Positions 1 through 11,634 of a stretch of 64,000 nucleotides of DNA are shown piece by piece. A program made the translations under genes and the position numbers. Origin of the DNA: Taxillus chinensis. Its lineage: Eukaryota; Streptophyta; Magnoliopsida; Santalales; Loranthaceae. The notes beneath the pieces are model-generated. The model searched no databases and was not told the origin of the DNA. It saw only the letters and a program-made list of their open reading frames with translations. Every line of letters starts with the position of its first letter. Positions within the stretch are counted from its first letter, which is position 1. The DNA is taken from contig CM042087.1 of assembly GCA_023512835.1 (NCBI GenBank), positions 21,209,260-21,273,259 on the forward strand, read 5' to 3'.

Positions 1-3000
1 GCGAGAGCTAAGAGCTCGGAGGGTTGGCAAGCAGTTGGAAGGCTTACCCGTGTGTGAAGAATCAGGTAAACGAGCAAGGGAAGATCGGGACCCGGCAAGG
101 GGTATCGCCAAGGACCTTCATGGATTATGCTAGACCTGCTATCGGAAGACGGCTCGAGGGTGCCGGTCCAGCAAACACGAGCTAAAACCTACCGCAATGG
201 TGGGCAGACGTCGAGGCCGCGCTGATGACCCCACCATCGGCGCGTTCTTGCAGGACACCACAATAAGGAGTCCGGTGCCCATGCCGCTTTTCCGTTTTCC
301 CGAAGGCCGAGCTCTTGGTTGGTTCAGTCCCCACAACACCAGGGCCAAAGGTGGGAAGTTTCTCTCAAGTACTTTCCACCAACAGAGTTTTCATCTAAGG
401 AGCCGAAAATCAATTCCCAAGGGAAACGCTACGAGGCGGGGCGGTTTAAAGACTGGTGAGGAGGTGTCTAATCATGGCGCGAATGGTCAAGCGCTTTATC
501 AGGGCGCACAAGGAGCAGGATGCGGGAGGAGCGTAGATGAGGAGCCTTCCAGAGGGCTTGAGCGAAGGCGTCACAAGGTCAACAAAAGCCGGGCGACAAC
601 GGGGTGCAGAAGAGGCGCAAATGTCGTGGTGTTCTGGAGGGGCACCAGGCCCAGATCGCACCAAAGCCCAAATGGGGACGAGGGGAGGTTTCACGACTAT
701 CGAACCAACACCTCTTCCTCACCACTGACAGGAGGACCTACATACAACCCACTTATGCAAGGCAAAGGTTCCGCTGGGCAACACGAGGGCTTCTCTCCCT
801 TCCTCCGGGTTCGAAGAGCCTCAACAAGGAGGAAGAAAAGAGAAGGCAAAGGGAAGAGAGCGGCTTCTTTTTCTTGAAGAGAGGGGGCAGGTGAGTTAAG
901 TCGTCCGGATCGGGGCTGCATGAGAATATCCAGGGCCGTAATGCGGTTAGGCATCTTCATCAAACCTTTTCCCAAAAGGTCAAGGGAGGAAGTAGCTAGG
1001 GGAAAGACAGGAGAAAAAAACGAGCCAACAAGGAGGAGCAACCTTGCCCAGGAGGAGCAAAGAAGGGAAAGTAGGCCAGCAAAAGGTTGGGGTGTCCGAC
1101 CCGTCAGAGGCCCTCCCGTTCCGAACCTCCTAGCGTTCAGGGAAAGATGGCCGTCATTTGAGTCTTAAAGGGGACATCCCTTAAACCTTGGAACAATGCG
1201 GATGTCAATTCAAAGGATCGTCAGAGGAGAAGTTACCTGATTGGGAGATAGAGCTCACCTACTGGCGGGCGCTCACCCAAGCAAGACCGGGTGTTTCACT
1301 TGACGTACCTTGGCACCTCATTGGAGCAGGCCCAGGTTTGGGCAGAAATCTGAGCCAAGTCCCATCGGGGCGCAAAGCCCACGTCATATCTTTCTTTGTC
1401 GCGAAGAAAACCGGGGCTTTTGAGTGTTTAATCAGGTGGACCTTTATCTTCCCGGGTTTTGTGTTGGAAAGGAGAAGAAAAGGAGTTTGAGGCCATTCAG
1501 GAAGGGCCTTGACGAAACCGGGGGTCGTGGAAGGGGGTGTTCAGGAGCGTTCGATGCGAAAGGCAAGTCATCAGATGTCGATGGACATTTTTAAGAGCGA
1601 TCAGCTTGGTCGGGTGGGGTGGAACCAAAAGAGACAGCAAATCCTCAAATCCGATCACAACGTTGCCGCAAGCCCCACGGGCAGTCTTGGTCCAAGGCTC
1701 TGGTAGGCGCCGAAGAAACAACGTCTTGGACAGGCCGGGGTGGTCTGGAGGAGTCCAGCGGTCAGCAAGAAGGAGGGTCTTCCCACGCCACGGCCTCCAT
1801 GAGGAAGCTTGCGGGCGGGGAGGCATCTCATAGATCCGGGTTAGTCCAGGAAGGTAAAAGGGGGCGAGGACACGGCTTATCCTCCCGACGGCCGGGTGGC
1901 GGTCTCAAGGACCACCGTAAGGCCCTGTTACCTTTCTTGCGCTAGATCGGTTGGACCCTTTGCGAGGTCATACAAGACAGGCCTCCGTCCTTTCCGTCCC
2001 CGGCCTTTGGTCCCCCCTTCGGTGAGGGCCTTTTCAGGGGGGGGGCGGGCTTTTGGAGCTTTGGTTTTGGTACTTTTCCCCTCGCGGAGGCGGGTCCAGG
2101 AGGGGGTCCTCGAGGTCCCGGGAAGCGACCCACAGGCCCTCCTCCCCTAAGGGCCCGGGTCAGCGGGTTTTTCGCGGTTCACAGCTCTCAGAGCCTCAGC
2201 GCTTTAGAAGGAGCTTCTTTGCCCTTGCCTTTGCCCCCGTGGGCCCACTTGGGGGTAAGCGGACTGCAGTGGGGAAACGGGATTGGGTAGGCGCACAAGA
2301 GGCCCGCACCAAGAAGGGTCTTGCGTGGTGTTTGCTTGTGAGTTCGGTCACCCTAAGGCTTGTTTCAGACCACGGCCCGAGAGTTGGCAGAAGGAAAAAC
2401 CCAGGTGTCGAGGGTTTTACCAAGTGAGAGTAAAGAGAAGGGGCTTTAATAGTGGAGACATTTAAGGCCTGGGAAGGAAGGTCTATTATCGAATCCAGAC
2501 CTCTTTGTAATGAGCAAAGAAGGTCGAACACCTGCGGCTACTTCTATCAAAAGAAGAGGTCCTCTTTGCAGAAGAACTTTGGGAGGCCTACCGGCACGTC
2601 AAAGGGGACTCGACCTGCATTACAGGCCAGGAGCAAAGGCGGCACAAAAGTGGTTTCCCACACATCACCTTTTTAGAGGTCGGTCCACGGGGGCAGGAGC
2701 AAGAGAGCCACTTCCGCTTTAAAGGGACGTTCAGGGCCTTCCACCATCAAAGGGTTTCTCTCCTTCAGCGACCTTCAGTGGGCACCCACAGGAAGAAGTG
2801 CGGGTACCAAATCCTTCGCGACCCCGGTTGGCACAGAGAACGCAAAGCTTTTCACAGCTCTAAACAAAGGGAACAAGGCGCCCTAGACCACACGGTACCA
2901 CGAGCACACCCAAAAAAAACCAAAAGGGGGCAAAAGAGGGCTCAACCATGAGGCGGGGCTAAAACCCATTGGAAGTCGTATCCTTAACAAAGGCCAAAAG

Positions 3001-6000
3001 CTTGGGCAAAGACGGACCAGACTACGAAAAGAGGGAGGAAAGCGGGCGACAAGGAGGCCTCAGAGAAGACAGCCCGAACCGGGCGAAGGGCTCCTTTTTC
3101 CTACCTTCTCAAGGGGGCCTTTCTAGGTGTCCTGGGGGACAACACTGTTAAGACGGCGCGGGAGCCACAATGGCTAGTTAGGAGGGTCTCTACAGCACAC
3201 TCGAGGGGCGCACTAGGAGGCACCTCTCTTCCTTTTTTTTTCTATTTTTTTTGAGTGGGTGTTTCCCAGGAGTTGCTCTTACTACCGGGCCTGCCAGTTA
3301 ACGCACGGGCTGTTCGAACTTCACTATTCGCTCACAACCACTTAAAAGGCCCTCAAGAAAGCGGGCTCATTTGTCCTAGAGGGATCCATCCAGCTGCACA
3401 CCTACCTTCGCCTCAACACCAGAACTGGTGAAAAGCGCCAAGGGAAAGGCTCAAACTCTAAAGACGTGCGAGGGAACTTTTCCAAGCACCACCAACCTCG
3501 AACTCAGGCCTGCTCCCTTGGTCCAAGGCAAGAGGGTCTTTTTGAGCCAAAAGGGAGAGTTCACTTCACTATTCCTTCTCTCCTTTCTTGAACAAATCTT
3601 CTCATCGCCCAAGGAGACGCCAAGGAGAAGGCTTTCTAGCTGACCTGGGCTGGGGGGTCTACCTGGCAGGCGCGGGGCGACTTTTGTTTCCCCATGTTTA
3701 AGTCACAGAGGGTGGAGAATGGGGGTTCGGTGTCTTTCATTTCCCTTTGTGGAGTGCTTTGAAAGCCATCAAGCCGAACCTTAGGAGAAATGGGGTTCAT
3801 AAAAGGAATTGGGAAACGTCCATTTCAAAACGGTTTCACGGAAACTTCCTTGCCGAGGAGGGCGACAGGGCGCTGTCCCAAACCCTTTGAGTTTTACGAC
3901 GCTTACAGTGGGCTTTTAAGTGAAACGGGATTCAATGCTATAGGCTACGCAGCCAAACAGGTCTTGCTACCAGGAACTTGCTTCAGTCTCCATCGAGGGC
4001 TTAGCAGGCAAAGGGAGAGCCGTGCACCACCTTACGCAGAGCACAGCTAGACACCTCACCCCAGCAACTTTCTTGGCATGCGTTTCAAGGAGGAATCTAT
4101 TTTCAAGGCAGAGGTTATCGGGAGTTGACGTTCTTAACGGGCTTTCACAAGGCAACACGAGCAGGAGGCGCCGAGAACCAAGACACAAGCACGTCTCCAT
4201 CCACAGGGAACGGAGCCAACCCGCCTTAAAGACAAGCACTAAAAGCCGAACGTTGAGACGGGGTGAAGAAATCAAACAACCCAGGAGAAGAGAAGGGCCG
4301 AAGAGAAAGCCCGGGAAAAAGGAAGCCCTCCCTCTGTGGAGGCTTTCATCCCTTAAGGCAACAGACCCCTACCAGCGGCCATCCCCTTCCTCCAGGTCCG
4401 TTTTTTCCCACCACCCCGGCCTCCGCTCGTTCCCTTACCCAGTGGCCCTCTCCCCGCAGCTTAGGGGCCCGTTTATTTCATCCCCCTCTCCATCCTGAAG
4501 CTGCCACATTCACATACAGGGCCTTGCTTTTACTTGTCTTCACTTCTTTTCTTCTGGGTCCTTCCTGCGTTGCTTATTTCCTCACACGTTGGCCCAACCC
4601 TAGGCCCTTATCGGGGAGCACCCAGGGACTCTTCCGGCGGAGAGGGAAGGACCCTCTTCCCGCCACGGTCTCGGTCCTCTACCTCCGTTGGGGCCAGTCC
4701 TTTAGACCGGCCCCATGGGCCCCAGGGTCCTGGTTTCTACAAACCCAGAAAGGGCATCCCTGCCTCTTCCAACCCTCTTGGGGTTTTTGTCTGCTATTTT
4801 GACCAAGGCTGGCCCAGGACCCCCTTTGTCCCCTCGGTGGCCCATGTTACTTCTCACTCCCACCACCGCGCTCTTTTCCTTTTCTTTTTCCAGCAGGCGC
4901 TGGGGGGGCTTCCTTGACCGTTGCTTGTTTGGTTCGTCTTTTTTTTTTTTGCGGTGTTTTTTTCGGGGCATGGCTCAGGTGCGTTCTTCCACCTTGTTCT
5001 TTTGTGATAAAGATGTTTCACTGTTAAGGGTGGTTAGTGAGCATGTCTTTCTTGTTGAATGATATCCAGTTTTTAGAAGAGCATGTTTTGGGGCGTACCG
5101 TTGCGGCATCTTTTGGAGCACCTTTCTTCCTTTGGTGTTTTGGTTTGGTTATCTCTCTTTTTTTCACTTTTGTTCTGCTACTTTGCCTTGGTGTCTCCGT
5201 TTCGCTCTTCTGTTCTTGTTTAAAAAAAAAAAAAAAGGGGCTTGTGTGGGAAGAAAATCCATAAGGGAGAGCAAAAATGCACCTTGTAAGGTTTAAAAAT
5301 AAGTGAAAAAAAAAACAAAAAAAGGTGTTTGGAAAAAAGCCACAGGCTACGTTTATGTTTTTTGTTTGTGCCCACTAGCTTTGTCTTCTTTGTTTCAAGG
5401 TGAGGTTCACTTCCCAGGGGCAAAGGACAGAGGGGGCTCCTGACGGCACGGGGGTCTCTGGCACTTACAAGGAGGGAGAACCTGCAGGCGAAGGGCAGGC
5501 AAAGCTGGGGCCACCTGGTGCGGACTTTCGGGGAGCAGTTTTCGGCATTTCTTACACAACTACATGGGCTTACGGGCTGTGTGTTACTTAGTTCTTTTTG
5601 CTTGGTGTTCTTCACGTGGCCTTGGAACCATGCCTCTCTTTTTGTTAGTTTTTCTCTTTTTTTTGTGGTTTTTTCTTTTCTGGGCAAGCAGGAAGATGGG
5701 GTGCACGGCTTACTTCAGCGTTGCTTTGTCCTATTGCAGTTTCCTGCACCTAGGAGGGCTTGAGGTTTGGTTTGGCACCTTGTCCCACCCTTGCTGACCC
5801 CCACAGAAGCTATGGAAGAAGGGGAAAGGGCAAGGGGGCCTTCTCCGTGCATCTCCGTTGCAGGAGCCAACGAGGAGCCGGTGGCCGGGGGCTTCACTTC
5901 TCCCCTGCTCCAAGAGTTTTTTGTTTTACTTTTCAGGGGGCAAGGTGTGTTTGTTTTCAGAACCACAACCGCATAGAGGGCCCCTTTTGCCCTAAGGCCA

Positions 6001-6404
6001 CAAACAAAAGGGGTCTGGGGCTGAAATTCTTGAGGGGACGTCAGTAGAGCAACCAGAAAGATCGGGCTCAGAGGAGTGGGGCAGCCGCTTGGAGGGGGTC
6101 CGGTCTCTTGGGGTCTTCTTTGTGCGTATCATTCTTTCCTATGGTTTGTTTTGTCATGTCTGGGGCGGCCCGAGGTTTGGTGGTGTAATCCTTTTCAAGC
6201 CGTTTCGTAGGACTTCCCTTGTAGGGGGAACCTAGGCGAGGCCAAGTCCTATTAGTGTTTTCTCCTTGATCCCGGAGACCTTAACCGAGAGGAACATACT
6301 CACCTCAACCACCACGAGCACACCCCCCCCCCCCCCGACCCAGACACTTTATCTTTTCCACCCAACCTGCCACACCTTTCACGTCTCCCTTCACCCCCAA
6401 CCTA
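1..6404. other. Region X: unidentified GC-rich DNA, probably a non-coding mobile element
   Basis: I recognise no gene or protein domain here. The longest open frame is 226 codons (197-877) and its product is low-complexity, rich in Arg, Gly and Ser. Open frames on both strands overlap freely, as expected for non-coding GC-rich DNA. CpG looks common, unlike the older elements nearby. There are long homopolymer runs: T near 3232-3250 and 4940-4952, A near 5222-5236, C near 6326-6339. The right edge at about 6404-6407 falls inside the integrase frame of Copia A, so X either inserted into A or is joined to it by a deletion. No PBS, terminal repeat or second boundary is visible because X starts before the window. 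A non-autonomous LTR element (LARD type) or an organellar insert are possible readings; neither is shown. Confidence 0.4.
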
Positions 6405-7359
6405 CCCCATTTTGTTGTGGAGTTAGGGCGCAGAGAAGTCATGTTGAATGCCCTGTTCAGAACAATATGATCTCATATCTGAAAAATCAAATTCTGTACC
6501 ATGATCACTCCTGATGCACTTTATGCTCAGTCCTTGTGAGTTGCTTATCCAGTTGAAAAGATCTAAGAGATGCTCAAAAGTTTGATCCTTTGATTTCAAG
6601 AACATCACCCATGTGTATCTGGTGAAATCATCGATAACCACAAGGGTATATCTCGCACCAGCCAGCGAAGGAACAGAAATAGGACCACAGAGGTCCATAT
6701 GAAGAAGTTGCAAAGGAGCAGTTATTGAATTAACTGATTTGCTCTTAAAGCTATGTTTCGTCTATTTGCGGAGTTAGCATTCTTGATAGAGAGTGTCTCC
6801 TGGAGTATTTGAGTTTAGGTAGACCAGTGACTAGATCAAGTGATGCTAACTTAGACAGTGTCTTAAAGTTTAAATGTGCGCATCGCTTGTGCCATAACCA
6901 ACTATCTTCATCTGAAGCTTTAGTGAGGAAGCATACAGGGTCAGAAGAATTATTTCTTAAGACCACTAAGTATATGTCCCCATCTCTTGATCCGGATAAC
7001 TTTACATCTCCGAATAAGTTTTCCCTTACTGTACAGGTGTTGGACATAAAGGAAACAGTAAATCCTTTGTCACATAAATTACTGACACTTAGCAAATTAT
7101 GCTTCAAACCTTCGACTAGTGCAACTCTAGTGATTGATACACAGTTGTTGGTTAAAGTGCCATACCCGACAGTCTTACCTTTGCTGTTGTCACCATATGA
7201 AACAGATGGACCTCATGTTTCATTAACTTCTACAAGCAGAGTTTGATCACCCGTCATATGTCCGGAGCATCCACTATCGAGGATCCACTTGCTTTGATTG
7301 ATCATTAACTTCAAGTGATCCGGCAGTGCATTCCAGAGATGCTCCTGAAAGACAACAGT
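6405..7359 (-). pseudogene. Copia A pol fragment (protease and integrase)
   Basis: The frame follows gag without a shift after one UAA. It shows the retroviral-type aspartic protease motif DSGCSGHMTGD (coding 7254-7286), then the GAG-pre-integrase region with a LWHKRCAHLN zinc-binding part, then the integrase core. Two of the three integrase acidic residues are visible (in HMDLCGPI and RSDHGTEF); the sequence breaks just before the third. Lesions are a TGA at 7213-7215, where copy B has a sense codon, and a frameshift near 6750-6770 inside the zinc-binding region. At about 6405 the frame stops abruptly against region X. It would have processed Gag-Pol and integrated cDNA in the nucleus; it cannot do so now. 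Confidence 0.85.
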
Positions 7360-7362
7360 TTA
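7360..7362 (-). promoter_or_regulatory. In-frame UAA between gag and pol of Copia A
   Basis: After ...VWAPKL the TAA is followed in the same frame by TVVFQEHLW and then the protease. Copy B has the same codon at the same place with the same following bases (TAA ACT G). A polypyrimidine plus AG (TGTTGTCTTTCAG) lies just downstream in both copies. Either stop-codon readthrough or splicing could set the Gag to Gag-Pol ratio. Confidence 0.6.
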
Positions 7363-9659
7363 CAATTTTGGTGCCCAAACTTGTTTCGGGTGGTTAGAAA
7401 GAACAGCAGTAATGTCAACAGTTCCGGATTTGACTTTGCTAGGACTTTTAGCTCTCCAAGTTGACTTTAATTTGTTAGTTTCAGCTACTTCTTTTATTTG
7501 GGTTATCTTAGGAGAGACACTCCTTTGAGGTTTAGCTTTTGTTTTGCACGAAGAACCCTTTTTATTGAACTGATCTTTATTGGTACGAATTTGATTACAA
7601 AGCCAGTTATCAGATAAACTCCAACATTCATAGTGATAATGACCTATTTCCCTACAGATGGAACAGACACTGTAATGCGGAGTACAAACAGGGGATACAG
7701 GTCTCTTAGATTTTACAAACTTTCTACTATGTTCTTTGTGGCCTAATTCATTGCGTTTGGGTGACGCGCTCTTGGCCCTAGATGCGTCAGCCTTAGCCTT
7801 TCCTTTCTTTTCGGGTGCTACAATTTTGGCTTTAACTGCAGCAGCCTTCCCTTCATCATTAGTTACGGGTGCTACTGCTTCGGGAAGTGCAAGAATGACC
7901 TCAACTCCACGATCATAAACTATGGTGCCACCTGAAATGAAACCATCCAACGGTTTAGACGTACTAACAGGATATAAGTTGGTTAGTTTTGGAGTGAAAT
8001 CCGGAGGACACTCAGTAGCTTGAGCATTGGAGGTTGATGATTCTGAACCTAGGCCAGGTTCGACTCGAACATTATCCGGATCAGTCCTAAATGAAGAGGC
8101 TATTTCCCCGGATTTAAGCCACTTGCGATTAATTTCCTTTTCCTGTTCTAGTTCATTCTCGAGTCTTTTTATAATAACTTTTAGGCCTGAGAGATTGGTA
8201 TTTAGCAGATGATTTTCAGCCCTTAGATCGTGATACCAAGCTTCTTTTCCTCTGAAGTCAGCTATGTCTTTTTCAAGTCTAGCAATAGTAAATTCAAGAC
8301 ATTTATTCTGACTTTCCATATCGTTGTACATTTGAGTAGTTATTAGTCTCTCATTCTTTTCATGATCACGTTCAGTAACAAGAGATTCTATTTTACTCAT
8401 GAGCTCAAAGATAGAAGGTACCTCAGTATTTGCCATGAGGCAGACGTTCGGCTTAGGAGCTGGCTCATCATCCGAGGATTCCTCCTCTTCTTCCGAGCCA
8501 CTGATGTACTTTGTCACGAATGCCTTCCTCTTGTTTTTGCTGTTGTCTGAGGTGGTACGTCGAGGAGTAACCTTGTCACTTTTCTCTGCCGTCTTAGATT
8601 TGGATCTGCATTCCTTGGCCCAGTGACCGGGTTTCCCACAATTAAAGCGTTCTTGGGAGCTCGACTCCGATCGTTCCATCCTTCTGGATGATGAGGAGCC
8701 TCTTCTGAATCCTTTTCTACTTTTCCGAAGGAATCGTTCAAAGGATTTAACAAGAAGAGCTATTTCCTCTTCTGTGTCTGAGTCAGAATTCTCTGACTCA
8801 TCCGTATCATCCTCTTGATGATTACTAGAGCATTCCATAGCTTTGAGGGCTACCCCTTTTTCTTTCCGAGCTATTTTCTCATCACGGTCAGTGTATCTGA
8901 ATCTGACCTCATGAGTCCGAAGCTCTCCGTATATTTCTTCAAGGGTAGTAAACGGCCAGTTTTTGTCAGCTTGCATCTAGAGCTGCTTGGAGTAGTAGCG
9001 ATCCGGCAAGGATCGAAAGAACTTTTCATTGATTTGAGACTGAGTGTAGTGTTCATTGACAGTTTTTAGCTCTAGAATGAGCTTGCCGAATCTCCGATAG
9101 ATACTCTCAAGGGATTCGCCAGGTTTGTGATTGAAACTCTCAAAGTTCTGTCTGAGAGCACATATCACGTTTTGCATCTGGGACTGACTTCCCTCATAGA
9201 GGATTGTCAGTTTATCCCAGACGCTTTTGCTGACGTGCAGCCCTGGACGTCCGTGAAAGCCTCGGAATCCAAAGATGATGTAACGTAAGGCAGAGCCTTT
9301 TCGCTAGTGCACTGCCAGGCTCCTTCATCGTTGGTAAGTTCGGCATCCGTCTTTGGCCTTCTAACTCCATGTTCTCCGATAGTCATCGGAATTGGAATCT
9401 CCTGATGAAGACAGGGCCACATGAGATGGTCATAGCATACCATGAACATCTTCATGCGAGCTTTCCACTGGGAGAAAAGCTCAGGTGTGAATTTGGGCGG
9501 TTTTGTCAGAGTAAAACCAGAACTCCGTGGTTGATCAGTGGAGGCAGCAGCAGGTTGAAGTGGGTCGACGTTTTCACTGCTGCTTCGATTCGGGATGGGC
9601 TCTTGTGCACCTCCGGAGTTAAGGCGAGTGTTGAATAGCATACTGCTTTCTTCAGCCAT
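7360..9659 (-). pseudogene. Copia A gag
   Basis: Start chosen at the ATG 9657-9659 (MAEESSM), matching copy B. Order: capsid-like N-terminal part (KPPKFTPELFSQWKARM), an acidic Ser-rich segment, a first CCHC knuckle, a long predicted coiled coil (about 8100-8400), a Lys/Ala-rich basic region, and a second CCHC knuckle (CSICREIGHYHYEC). About 766 codons including a coiled coil is typical of Sirevirus Gag. Lesions: a frameshift near 9180-9210; TAG at 8977-8979, where B has CAG; and the first Cys of the first knuckle changed to Arg. The frame ends in TAA at 7360-7362 and the same frame then continues into protease. Confidence 0.88.
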
Positions 9660-9706
9660 TGCTGAGAGTGAAAAAGTGGGATCTCTACTTAGAACAAATA
9701 GAACTT

Positions 9707-9718
9707 GCTGTGATACCA
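9707..9718 (-). promoter_or_regulatory. Primer binding site of Copia A
   Basis: On the minus strand TGGTATCACAGC lies two bases inside the LTR end. It matches the initiator-Met tRNA type PBS (TGGTATCAGAGC) with one mismatch. Confidence 0.85.
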
Positions 9719-9720
9719 TT

Positions 9721-10313
9721 TGATGGTCCCTTGGAGCCTAGAGGGGGGGTGAATAAGCTCTTATCCAAACTCTCTATATTCTCTTATGACACAAACACTT
9801 ATCTAGTTAAGTGATAGAATCACTGTGGAAGATAACCAGATAGTGGAAGTATTTTGTTTTATTATCAAAAGATAAATACAATAAAATAGAAGCAAGACTC
9901 TTTTACACTCTGTTTACAAAAGGATTCACACTCAAGCCTATATTATCTCTTTGAACTCTTGTGCATACACAGTATTGATACAGGCTTATTCGCACATTTT
10001 TTTACATATACAAGTATAAATATTTAAACAAAAACATTCCTAAAAGACAACCTTGGAACTTGTAGTTCCGGAATGCGTTCAGCACTAACTATTCCTCGGT
10101 AGTCTCTCTGCCTTGACTGCTACAGTTTGTGGAGCTCAAGATCTTGGGTTTGAAGAGTATAAGTGCCTTTGTGAGTTCCCAAAAATAATTAAAGTTGTGT
10201 CCACATATCCGGGTGATCCACGTGTAAGATTCTTCAGGTTCTCAACAAGTTTGTTTTACATCGGGACACCACGACTTGATAATCTTAAATGCGGTTAAGT
10301 TGAAGCAGTATCT
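9721..10313 (-). repeat. Copia A 5' LTR, inner segment
   Basis: Begins TGATGGTCCC, the reverse complement of the LTR end GGGACCATCA, and is collinear with the B LTR read in reverse. It breaks at the insertion of B; the target bases TATCT (10309-10313) reappear as CATCT at 27762-27766. Confidence 0.92.
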
Positions 10314-10524
10314 TGTTGGATCAAGCCCAGAATTTGGATAATGCTAATAAAGCCTTATGTAATTTGATCTGAGATCTTTTGTGTTTCTTCGATCGTTGCA
10401 GAAGATATGTTATTAATCCGGAGATACACTCGTGAGAGCAAAGCTAAGGACAGGATACATAATCCTGATCCGTACAAGAGTGAGTGTCGTCAAACACTTG
10501 GTAAATAACCAAGTCACCAATACA

Positions 10525-10960
10525 TACGGAATAAGGAAGATTCGTGCGGACTAAGTCAAATTGACGCTAAGTAAGAGTCTTGGTTTACAAGGTCGCACGA
10601 AGTAAAAGAAGACACAGAGTAAGGCATCTAAGTCTTCCATACATGCGGAGTAAGGAAGTACTAATGCGGAATAAGGACCCGAGTCTTTATTAGACACGGA
10701 GTAAGGAAATTAGATGCGGAGTAAGGAATCCGGGCCACTCACTTATACGGAGTAAGGAAATTACATACGGAGTAAGGAACTTACATACGGAGTAAGGAAG
10801 CGCTGATACGGAATATGCACTCTGACCTTCTCGTTCACATGGAGTAAGGAAGCGCTGACACGGACTAAGGATTCCAGTACCAAATAGATACAGAGTATGC
10901 AATCACTGACACGGAGTAAGGTTCCGAGCCTCATTAGCTACGGAGTAAGGAAAATTACAC
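10525..10960 (+). repeat. CGGAGTAAGG motif array in the U3 of the Copia B 5' LTR
   Basis: More than a dozen copies of a 10-12 bp motif (ACGGAGTAAGGA and close variants) at irregular spacing of about 20-40 bp. The same array occurs in the 3' LTR (about 22090-22500) and reversed in the A LTR (about 27780-28400). Its position before the TATA box suggests enhancer-like protein-binding sites; the binding factor is unknown. Confidence 0.8.
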
Positions 10961-11252
10961 CGGACCAAGAAGATACTGCTTCAACTCAACCGCATTTAAA
11001 GTTATCAGCTCGCAGTGTCCCGATGTAAGACAAACTCGTTGAGAACCTGAAGAATCTTACACGTGGATCACCCGGATATGTGGACACAACCTTAATTATA
11101 TTCGGGAACTCACAAAGACACTTATACTCTTCAAACCCAAGATCTTGAGCTCCACAATCCGCAGCAGTCAAGGCAGAGAGATTACCGAGGGATAGTTAGT
11201 GCTGAACGCATTCCGGAACTACAAGTTCCAAGGCTCTCTTAGGAATGTTTTG

Positions 11253-11260
11253 TATAAATA
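11253..11260 (+). promoter_or_regulatory. TATA box of the Copia B 5' LTR
   Basis: TATAAATA about 320 bp before the LTR end, on the coding strand of the element. The same octamer stands at 27437-27444 in the 3' LTR. It is the likely start of the U3/R boundary region. Confidence 0.7.
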
Positions 11261-11576
11261 TTCATACTTGTACATTTGTGTATGAGCGCGTGTGTGCATT
11301 TGTAAGCAAAGATTAACCCTGTGTATGCACAAGTGGTTTTTTTTGGGAGATAGAATTTGGCTAGTGTGTGAGTTCATTTGTAAACAGAGTGCAAGAGAGT
11401 CTTGCTTCTATTTTGTTGTATTTATCTTGTGATAATAAAACAAAATACTTCCACTATCTGGTTATCTTCCGTGGTGATTTTATCACTTAACTAGATAAGT
11501 GTTTGTGTCTTAAGAGAAAGAAAAGAGTTTCGATAAGAGCCTATTCACCCCCCCTAGGCTCCAAGGGACCATCAAG

Positions 11577-11588
11577 TGGTATCAGAGC
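11577..11588 (+). promoter_or_regulatory. Primer binding site of Copia B
   Basis: TGGTATCAGAGC, complementary to the 3' end of initiator-Met tRNA, two bases after the LTR end. Confidence 0.92.
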
Positions 11589-11634
11589 AGTTCTATTTGT
11601 TCTAAGTAGAGATCTCACTCTTTCAATCTCAGAA

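Larger units (their letters stand above)
10314..11574 (+). repeat. Copia B 5' LTR
   Basis: 1261 bp, TG...CA. It holds an array of short CGGAGTAAGGA units in its first half, a TATA box near 11253, and a pyrimidine/C-rich end (CTATTCACCCCCCC) just before the terminus. Collinear with 21877-27761 once the hAT element and its duplication are removed (about 1245 bp). Confidence 0.95.

Noticed and set aside
197..877. 226-codon open frame as a gene
   Set aside because: Low-complexity product, no domain, overlapped by long frames on the other strand and other phases.
1..6404. Certain mitochondrial insert
   Set aside because: Base composition would allow it, but long A, T and C runs and absence of any mitochondrial gene give no positive support.
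10525..10960. CRISPR-like repeat array
   Set aside because: Motif spacing is irregular, units degenerate, no cas genes, and it lies inside a plant LTR.
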